A program made the position numbers and the translations under genes. This document shows, in pieces, positions 58,499 to 64,000 of a stretch of DNA of 64,000 bases; position 1 is the stretch's first letter, and the number at the start of each line of letters is the position of its first letter. The DNA is from CAZLYF01 sp964586835 (GTDB lineage: Bacteria; Bacillota; Clostridia; Christensenellales; Aristaeellaceae): assembly GCA_964586835.1 (NCBI GenBank), contig CAZPIC010000003.1, positions 45,214 through 109,213 of the forward strand, in the 5' to 3' direction. The notes beneath the pieces were generated by a model. It ran no database searches. It saw nothing but the letters and a program-made list of their open reading frames with translations, and was not told the DNA's origin.

Positions 58499-59692
58499 TC
58501 AGGGTGCGCTGTGTTCCATGCAGGATTTCAGGTTTTCAAGGCCACGCCGGATACCGTTCCCGTCGGACGCGGTAAAGTTGAGCCGGAGCGTGTTTTGGCC
58601 GCCGCCGGCAGGGAAGAAGGGCTCTCCCGGCACAAAGGCGACCCCGGCAGGGACAGCGCGCTTTAAGAGTTCCGCCGCGTCCACTGTCTCAGGCAGGGAT
58701 ACGAACACGAAAAGCCCTCCCTCAGGCTGGGTGAAACCATGCACAAGGCCCGCGCGCTTCATGTTGTCGAGCCCTTCCAGCATGAGTTGAAGACGCTCCC
58801 CGTAGGCTTTTCGCAACCGCAGCAGATGCGCGTGAAGAAGGTTTCTTTCCAGGAAGGCATGCACGATGGCTTGATTCAGGGTGGGGGTGTGCACATCAGC
58901 AGCCTGCTTGAGAACAGCGCATGCCCTGATCAGGTCACCGGGACCAGCCATGAAGCCCACGCGCAAGCCGGGGGCGATGACCTTGGAAAAGCTTCCCAGC
59001 AGCGTCACCCAGCCCTCGGAATCAAAGGATTTGATGGAAGGCAGGGGAAGGCCGCGGTATCGCAGCTGACGGTAGGGATCATCCTCCGCAACGACGACGC
59101 GATGGCGCGACGCGATGTCCGCCACCTGTTTTCGCCGCTGAAGGGACAGGCTCGTCCCCGTTGGGTTTTGAAACGTGGGGATCAGGTAGACCAGCTTGGG
59201 CCGGTGGGCTTCGATCATTCGCTCAAGGTCGATGGGATCGACCCCGTCCTCATCGCTTCTGACAGGGAAGATCTGCGCCTGGTTAAGCTGCATGGCCTGT
59301 GTCGCGCCTAAAAAGGTGGGGTTTTCGGTCAGGACCACGTCTTTGGGGTTGAGGAGCGCCTTGCACAGGAGGTCAATCCCCTGCTGTGAACCCGTCGTCA
59401 CAAGGACTTCATCCCCGTCAGGATCGGCGGAGAACGCTTCGTGGATATAGCCGCGAAGCAGGGCAAGGAGCGGGGCATAGCCTTCCGTGGCTCCGTATCG
59501 AAGGAGCTTCCTGCCCCTATGACGGAGGAGGTCGTCGCTCAGCTGGACGACCTGATCATAAGGAAGCTCGGCCTCGCCAGGATTGCCGCCGGCAAAGGAG
59601 ATGATGTCCGCCTTTGCGGTAAGCTTCAGTATTTCCCGGATCGCACCACCAGATACGCCGGTGAGCCTATCGGCAAAAAGCCTCTGGTCCAT
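58499..59692 (-). CDS. PLP-dependent aminotransferase, class I/II (LysN/2-aminoadipate type)
   Basis: 397-residue fold-type-I aminotransferase. SFAGGNPGEAELPYDQVVQL near 32-51, GATEGYAPLLALLRGYI near 68, NPTFLGATQAMQLNQA near 117, NPTGTSLSLQRRKQ near 168, the Asp/Tyr PLP contacts in VVAEDDPYRQLRYRG near 192, the catalytic Lys in TLLGSFSKVIAPGLRVGFM near 222-240, and LRLNFTA near 370. It is closest to the MocR-like/KAT-like alpha-amino-acid transaminases that lack an HTH domain. ATG 59692 has GGGAGG upstream; a longer frame is not used. It shares a transcript with tyrS. Confidence 0.9.
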   Translation of the reverse strand: MDQRLFADRLTGVSGGAIREILKLTAKADIISFAGGNPGEAELPYDQVVQLSDDLLRHRGRKLLRYGATEGYAPLLALLRGYIHEAFSADPDGDEVLVTTGSQQGIDLLCKALLNPKDVVLTENPTFLGATQAMQLNQAQIFPVRSDEDGVDPIDLERMIEAHRPKLVYLIPTFQNPTGTSLSLQRRKQVADIASRHRVVVAEDDPYRQLRYRGLPLPSIKSFDSEGWVTLLGSFSKVIAPGLRVGFMAGPGDLIRACAVLKQAADVHTPTLNQAIVHAFLERNLLHAHLLRLRKAYGERLQLMLEGLDNMKRAGLVHGFTQPEGGLFVFVSLPETVDAAELLKRAVPAGVAFVPGEPFFPAGGGQNTLRLNFTASDGNGIRRGLENLKSCMEHSAP

Positions 59693-59764
59693 CCTGATCC
59701 TCCCGAAAATAAAAGGCGCAGAAATCCTGCAAAAATCAAGCCCCGGACATCTATTCGCCTGCAC

Positions 59765-59794
59765 AGTATAGCCGCAGGAGAATCTCCCGGTCAA
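59765..59794 (-). promoter_or_regulatory. Promoter of the aminotransferase-tyrS-yigZ operon
   Basis: On the minus strand TTGACC (59794-59789), 18-bp spacer, TATACT (59770-59765). Confidence 0.7.
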
Positions 59795-59822
59795 GAACGC
59801 GACGGCCGGGAAGGCAGAACCA

Positions 59823-59851
59823 TTGCGGGGGGAAGAGGCCGCGGGTATACT
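59823..59851 (+). promoter_or_regulatory. Promoter of pgmB
   Basis: TTGCGG (59823-59828), 17-bp spacer, TATACT (59846-59851), divergent from the aminotransferase promoter. Confidence 0.65.
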
Positions 59852-59871
59852 CAGCGGGCAGAGGGAGGAGC

Positions 59872-60561
59872 ATGATGATCCGTGGCGTGATTTTTGATCT
59901 GGATGGCGTCCTTGTTTCCACCGACGAATGCCACTTTCAGGCATGGAAGGAATTGGCTGACAGCGAAGGCATTCCCTTTGACAGGGAGATCAACCACAGG
60001 CTGCGCGGCGTCAGCCGGATGCAGAGTCTGGAGATTTTGCTGGAGCGGGCTGCGCGGCGGTATACAGACGAAGAAAAGCAAGCCCTGGCGAAACGGAAAA
60101 ATGACCGCTACCTTCAAAGCATTGAGCAGCTGGATGGAGGTGATATCCTTCCGGGAGCTGTCCGGGCACTGAAAAGCTTGAAGGAAAGGGGTCTCCTGAC
60201 CGCCGTGGGCTCGTCCAGCCGGAATGCGCGAAGGATTTTGCAAAAGCTGGGCCTTGAGCACAGCTTCGACGCCGTTGCCGACGGCAATGACATCACCCGC
60301 AGCAAACCCGATCCTGAGGTTTTTCTGGTTGCCGCCGGCAAACTCGGGTTACCACCCGGACGCTGCCTCGTCGTCGAGGACGCCCTGACCGGGGTGGAGG
60401 CGGCGCTGCGGGCAGGGATGCCTGCCCTTGCCGTGGGAGCCGCCCAGGAGCATCCGCTGGCAACCGTGAAGGCAGAATCCCTCGATGTGATAGATCTGTT
60501 TTCCGTCGTGCAGGCGCTTGAGGCCGGTGAGGCCTACGCTGTCAGAACCCTGCCCTCATGA
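59872..60561 (+). CDS. pgmB: Beta-phosphoglucomutase
   Basis: HAD-fold mutase interconverting beta-glucose 1-phosphate and glucose 6-phosphate, 229 residues. RGVIFDLDGVLVSTDECHFQAW (nucleophile Asp and acid/base Asp-like positions) at 4-25, cap-domain signature LRGVSRMQSLEILLE near 44, AVGSSSRNARRILQKLGL near 108-125, KPDPEVFLVAAGKLG near 146 and VEDALTGVEAALRAGM near 166. No maltose or trehalose phosphorylase gene is nearby. ATG 59872 follows GGGAGGAG. It overlaps the convergent plsY by 6 bp. Confidence 0.92.
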   Translation: MMIRGVIFDLDGVLVSTDECHFQAWKELADSEGIPFDREINHRLRGVSRMQSLEILLERAARRYTDEEKQALAKRKNDRYLQSIEQLDGGDILPGAVRALKSLKERGLLTAVGSSSRNARRILQKLGLEHSFDAVADGNDITRSKPDPEVFLVAAGKLGLPPGRCLVVEDALTGVEAALRAGMPALAVGAAQEHPLATVKAESLDVIDLFSVVQALEAGEAYAVRTLPS

Positions 60562-61164
60562 CACGCGGTCTTTTGGCGGGAACGTGAACCGGTTTTCTGT
60601 CCCGGCCCTCATGCGCCGGATGTTTTCCCGATGCCTGAATAGACCGAGCAAAAAAAGAGAGAGCGCCAACACCCCGTCCGGCCACCATCCCTGCGTGAAA
60701 GGGACAGCTGCGGCGCAGATGAATAGCAGCGTCAGGCTGCCAAGAGCCACGATCCGCGTCCATAGGACGATCACAGCCGCACAGGCAAAGGAAATGAGCG
60801 CCCAGGAGGGGAAAAGCATCAGCAGGACGGCCATGGAGCAGGCGATCCCCTTGCCTCCCCTGAAGCGGTAGAAGACCGGCCAGTTATGGCCCACCACCGT
60901 AAAGAAACCTGCCAGCATTCCGCCGTGTGTTCCAGCGATTGCCCTGCCTGCCAGGACGGCAAGCAGCGCTTTGATGAAATCCCCCAGGAAGGTGACAAGC
61001 CCCAGCCGTGCGCCCATCACGCGGGTGACGTTCGTAGCACCGGTGCTTTTGCTGCCGACGGACCGGATGTCGATGTTGCGCTCCTGTGACACGGTCAGGC
61101 CGGTGGAAAAGCAACCGATCAGGTAGCCGATGGCTGCGCTGAGGGCAAGGGCCAGGGCAGTCAT
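60556..61164 (-). CDS. plsY: Acyl-phosphate:glycerol-3-phosphate acyltransferase PlsY
   Basis: 202-residue membrane enzyme making lysophosphatidate from acyl-phosphate. The three PlsY motifs are seen: IGYLIGCFSTGLTVS and IRSVGSKSTGATNVTRVMG (near 34-52), GHNWPVFYRFRGGKGIACSM near 93-112, and LFRHRENIRRMRAGTENRF near 175-193. About five helices. ATG overlaps the der stop by four bases; der-plsY is a common Firmicute pair, though gpsA does not follow here. Confidence 0.95.
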   Translation of the reverse strand: MTALALALSAAIGYLIGCFSTGLTVSQERNIDIRSVGSKSTGATNVTRVMGARLGLVTFLGDFIKALLAVLAGRAIAGTHGGMLAGFFTVVGHNWPVFYRFRGGKGIACSMAVLLMLFPSWALISFACAAVIVLWTRIVALGSLTLLFICAAAVPFTQGWWPDGVLALSLFLLGLFRHRENIRRMRAGTENRFTFPPKDRVS

Positions 61165-62504
61165 GGCTCTGTCCCCCCGCCCTTTTGTCTTAAAAGCAGG
61201 CGCAGGGGCGTTCCTGTAAAGCCAAAGGCCTTTCTGAGCTGGTTCTCAAGATAGCGTTCGTAGGAAAAGTGCATCAGCTTGACGTCATTGACAAATAAAA
61301 GAAAAGCAGGAGGTCTGGTGCCGCACTGCGTGGCATAGTGGATCTTCAGCCTTCTTCCTTTGTCCGATGGCGCCTGGAGCGAAATCTGCGCGTCTCCCAG
61401 AACATCGTTGAGAACGCCTGACCCAATCTTCCTGGAGGCCTCCCCGTCAACCTGATCAACCAGGTCCCATAGCCTGTCTACGCGGCGACCTGTCAGGGCG
61501 GAAATGAAATGAACAGGTGCATAGCTTACAAAGTCAAGGCGCGAGCGAATCTCCTGCTCGAAGCGCTCCATCGTGCCTGTTTCCTTTTCGACCAGATCCC
61601 ATTTATTGACGACAAGGAGAAGGGCTTTGCCCTCCTCCTTGACCATTCCGGCAATTCTCTCATCCTGTTCCGTGACACCGTCGGCTGCATCCATCATGAG
61701 AAGTGCGACGTCACAGCGCCGTATGGCCGCGAAGCTGCGCAGCACGCTGTATCGTTCAAGGCTCCTGTCTTCGATGGAGCGTTTTCTGCGAATGCCGGCT
61801 GTGTCGATGATATTGAAGGTTCTGCCGTCCGGCCGGCAAAGGCGGGTGTCGACTGCGTCCCGGGTGGTGCCTGGAATAGCGCTGACCATGACCCTTTCCT
61901 CGCCCAACAGACGGTTGATGAGGCTGCTTTTGCCTACATTGGGCCTGCCAATCACAGCAAGCCCACCGATGTGGGCGTCCTCCGGCTCCTCCGCCCCTAA
62001 GTCCGGGAAGAAGCTGATGATCCTGTCGAGCAGGTCACCGAGCCCCAGCATGTTGGCACTGGATATCCCGAATGGATCGCCAAGCCCCAGCTCATAATAC
62101 TCGTACAGGCTCTCATCCAGCCCCGGGTGATCGACCTTGTTGACGACCAGGATCACTGGCTTGCCGGACCTGCGCAGCAGCTGGGCGACTTCATGGTCCT
62201 GCGGCGTCAGCCCGCTCCTCGCGTCGGTGAAAAAACAGATCACGTCCGCGGTGTCGATGGCGACTTCCACCTGCCTGCGCATCAGCACAAACAGAGCGTC
62301 TTCACTTTGAAGGTCCAGCCCCCCTGTATCGATGAGGACGAAGTCCCTTCCCAGCCACTCTGTGTCGCCGTAAAGCCTGTCACGCGTCACGCCCGGCGTG
62401 TCGTCCACAATGGAAATCCGCTTGCCCGTGATACGGTTGAAGAAAGTGGATTTCCCCACGTTGGGCCTTCCGACAATGGCGACCAGGGGCTTAGCGTACG
62501 GCAT
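61161..62504 (-). CDS. der: Ribosome assembly GTPase Der (EngA)
   Basis: Double-G-domain GTPase for 50S assembly, 447 residues. First domain: VAIVGRPNVGKSTFFNRI at 8-25, DTPGVTRDRLYGD near 35, LIDTGGLDLQ, NKVDHPGLDE. Second domain: LAVIGRPNVGKSSLINRL near 186-203, IPGTTRDAVDTRL, FNIIDTAGIRRKRSIED, NKWDLVEKETGT. A C-terminal KH-like domain follows from about 355. ATG 62504 has AAGGGG upstream and overlaps the DUF512 protein gene by 14 nt. Confidence 0.97.
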   Translation of the reverse strand: MPYAKPLVAIVGRPNVGKSTFFNRITGKRISIVDDTPGVTRDRLYGDTEWLGRDFVLIDTGGLDLQSEDALFVLMRRQVEVAIDTADVICFFTDARSGLTPQDHEVAQLLRRSGKPVILVVNKVDHPGLDESLYEYYELGLGDPFGISSANMLGLGDLLDRIISFFPDLGAEEPEDAHIGGLAVIGRPNVGKSSLINRLLGEERVMVSAIPGTTRDAVDTRLCRPDGRTFNIIDTAGIRRKRSIEDRSLERYSVLRSFAAIRRCDVALLMMDAADGVTEQDERIAGMVKEEGKALLLVVNKWDLVEKETGTMERFEQEIRSRLDFVSYAPVHFISALTGRRVDRLWDLVDQVDGEASRKIGSGVLNDVLGDAQISLQAPSDKGRRLKIHYATQCGTRPPAFLLFVNDVKLMHFSYERYLENQLRKAFGFTGTPLRLLLRQKGGGTEP

Positions 62505-63843
62505 GGCAGTCCCCTTGTAGACAGGGCTTTTCTGTAACGGCGGCGCATAACGCGGCATAGAAGCCTGCGCCGCTGCTTTCAATGATTTCAAGACGCATAC
62601 CCAGGCGCTGTGCCAGCTGCTCAGGCGACCGGTCATCCAGAAACAGCGTTTTGTCGTAGTTGAGCATGACGTCTGGAAGGAGGACCAGGTCACCGCGCAG
62701 CCCGGAAAGCTGGGTTTCCAGGTCCCGGCCTGTCAGCAGTCCCGATACGGTGACCGTCTCTCCAAAAAAGTGGTTTGTGATCGGCGTGACCCGCACGCTG
62801 ATGCCTGGGAGAGCAAAGGCTTTCGACCAGCGCTGCAGGGTAGGCGCGATGGAAGTTCCACAGGGGACCAGCACCTCAACGGCTTTTGTTGTTCCCGTTC
62901 GTGTCGGAAGGGGGCTGTCCTGATGGGCTTGACGAAGCTCCTCCTCAAAGGCCCGGATCATCCCGACGCCATTTTGAAGCTGAGGATAGCCCTCGTACTC
63001 GTCCGAACCAGGAATCTCGGCCCCTGCAAGACACAGGAGTTCATCCGCAGGAAAAACAAAACGGGTCCCGGCCTCTTCAAGCGCACGGGCCTGAAAGCCA
63101 CGACAGCGTTCAAGCACGGCCAGGGCATCAGACCGGCTGAAAGGGGATAGCTCGGGCAACCCTCGCCGATGCCTGGTCAGTCCAACAGGGACGAGCGCCA
63201 CCGACAGAGCGGCAGGGTGCAGGCTCAGCAGGTCTGCAAGCGTGTCAGAAAGAACCCGGCCATCATTGATGCCGGGGCACAGGACGATCTGCGCGTGAAA
63301 GGAGATCCCTGCCTCCTTCAGGCGCAGAAGCTTCGACAGCAGTGCTCCGGCTGCGCGGTTGCCCATCATGGACGAACGGACCGCGGGATCGGTGGCATGA
63401 ACCGAGATATACAGCGGGCTTGCCTTTCGCCGGATGATGCGCGCAAGCTCGGCTTCGGAAATATTTGTCAGGGTGATATAGTTGCCCATCATCAGGGACA
63501 GGCGCCAGTCATCATCCTTTTGGTAGAGAGTTTCCCTCATCCCTGGGGGCATCTGGTCCACAAAGCAAAAAACGCAGCGGTTCGCGCAGAGGCGAGGCTG
63601 GCAGGCAAGCGAATCCCGCAAACGCAGACCAAGCGGCTGGCCGGCGCCCTTGATCAGGTGGATTTCCCTTTTTTTTCCCTCTGGATCTCTGACGGAGAGA
63701 TGCACATGCCTTGTGGCTGTTAAGGCTTGGTAGTCAATGACGTCGATGAGGGCTTCGCCGTTGATTTTTTCGATGAAGTCGCCGGAGCGAACGCCATGAC
63801 GGCGTGCCGGGCTTCCCGCCTTCACCTCTGTGATTTCATGCAT
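62491..63843 (-). CDS. DUF512 radical-SAM protein with N-terminal PDZ-like domain
   Basis: 450 residues. A PDZ-like N-terminus (VKAGSPARRHGVRSGDFIEK near 8-27) precedes a radical-SAM core with the unusual cysteine motif CANRCVFCFVDQMPPGMRE near 87-105 (C-x3-C-x2-C), ISVHATDPAVRSSMMGNRAA near 144 and AQIVLCPGINDG near 186. The C-terminal DUF512 includes LVPCGTSIAPTLQRW near 330 and LLPDVMLNYDKTLFLDD near 396. Family function is not established; it often precedes der, suggesting a link to ribosome assembly. ATG 63843 has GGAGGAGGG upstream; ATG 63861 is possible but sits at the predicted transcription start. Confidence 0.92.
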   Translation of the reverse strand: MHEITEVKAGSPARRHGVRSGDFIEKINGEALIDVIDYQALTATRHVHLSVRDPEGKKREIHLIKGAGQPLGLRLRDSLACQPRLCANRCVFCFVDQMPPGMRETLYQKDDDWRLSLMMGNYITLTNISEAELARIIRRKASPLYISVHATDPAVRSSMMGNRAAGALLSKLLRLKEAGISFHAQIVLCPGINDGRVLSDTLADLLSLHPAALSVALVPVGLTRHRRGLPELSPFSRSDALAVLERCRGFQARALEEAGTRFVFPADELLCLAGAEIPGSDEYEGYPQLQNGVGMIRAFEEELRQAHQDSPLPTRTGTTKAVEVLVPCGTSIAPTLQRWSKAFALPGISVRVTPITNHFFGETVTVSGLLTGRDLETQLSGLRGDLVLLPDVMLNYDKTLFLDDRSPEQLAQRLGMRLEIIESSGAGFYAALCAAVTEKPCLQGDCHAVR

Positions 63844-63867
63844 GCGACAGCCCTCCTCCATGCTGTC

Positions 63868-63896
63868 ATTATCACCGACGCCCTGAGCGCTGTCAA
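63868..63896 (-). promoter_or_regulatory. Promoter of the DUF512-der-plsY operon
   Basis: On the minus strand consensus TTGACA (63896-63891), 17-bp spacer, GATAAT (63873-63868). Confidence 0.75.
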
Positions 63897-63960
63897 GAAA
63901 ATCCGGGGAGGGATGCCTGTAACGGTTCTCTTCGGTTTCGGTTCCCGGCTCTTCACTTAA

Positions 63961-63990
63961 TTCCGTGAAAAGCGAGGGAAGTGATATACT
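63961..63990 (+). promoter_or_regulatory. Possible promoter for a gene beyond the right edge
   Basis: TATACT (63985-63990) preceded by TGA as in an extended -10; the -35 (TTCCGT, 63961-63966, 18-bp spacer) is weak. The 104 bp between this and the DUF512 promoter hold no gene I recognise. Confidence 0.45.
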
Positions 63991-64000
63991 GCCATCCAGA

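Noticed and set aside
57259..59770. Tyrosine T-box upstream of tyrS
   Set aside because: tyrS is 13 bp behind the aminotransferase gene, and the operon leader is too short to hold a T-box.
63727..63960. 77-residue plus-strand frame at the right edge
   Set aside because: It is antisense to the start and promoter of the DUF512 gene with no recognisable content.
1..64000. tRNA/rRNA genes, CRISPR arrays, insertion sequences, integrases or toxin-antitoxin pairs
   Set aside because: None seen; the few gaps are too short or already explained, and all long frames are housekeeping families.

Overview
This window is chromosomal housekeeping DNA from a GC-rich (by eye) member of the Clostridia or a close Firmicutes relative. 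The evidence is a PolC-type DNA polymerase III, a SpoIIIE-type translocase, an Rnf complex, the Gram-positive gene order rimP-nusA-rnpM-ylxQ-infB-rbfA-nrnA-truB, a phoH-pgpH-ybeY-cdd-era cluster and an S-box (SAM-I) riboswitch on metK. The lineage below class level is only a guess (something like Christensenellales). I saw no phage, transposon, CRISPR array, tRNA or rRNA. The genome is very compact: most start and stop codons overlap, and three convergent gene pairs overlap at their 3' ends.

Layout. 1-3156: 3' part of pnp, an M16 peptidase and a MazG-like dUTPase. 3157-7237: a secreted DUF3298-like protein and spoIIIE. 7300-14229: a single-domain FAD synthetase, then an Rnf operon in the order G-C-D-E-A-B whose RnfG carries at least five FMN-binding domains (the fifth is interrupted by a 100-N assembly gap). 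14285-15353: an LCP cell-wall ligase. 15372-25395: frr, a solo PASTA-like protein, uppS, cdsA, dxr, rseP, ispG and polC. 25481-33932: rimP to truB and a HAD-IIA phosphatase, behind a strong promoter and a structured leader. 33956-39786: a GntR regulator, fhs, a CapA-like protein, a LeuB-fold protein with an eroded active site, and a phosphodiesterase.

39799-46246 (minus): phoH, pgpH, a ybeY-cdd fusion, era and apbE. 46333-49948: glycosyltransferase, mntP, udk (minus) and riboswitch-controlled metK. 49933-54646 (minus): branched-chain amino-acid-type ABC transporter livK-H-(MG fusion)-F. 54817-56645: RluA-family pseudouridine synthase and a Cof-type phosphatase. 56630-59692 (minus): aminotransferase, tyrS, yigZ. 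59823-60561: beta-phosphoglucomutase. 60556-63843 (minus): DUF512 radical-SAM protein, der, plsY.

The most interesting theme is extracytoplasmic flavin chemistry. A stand-alone FMN adenylyltransferase can make FAD. An exported ApbE can use FAD to attach FMN covalently to threonines. The targets would be RnfD and a tandem-repeat RnfG with five or more flavinylation motifs. The last visible repeats are almost identical in DNA, which broke the assembly, so the true repeat number is unknown. Other points worth a second look are the YbeY-cytidine deaminase fusion, the LivM-LivG fusion, the LeuB-fold probable pseudoenzyme, the solo PASTA-like protein inside the frr-uppS junction, and several structured leaders.
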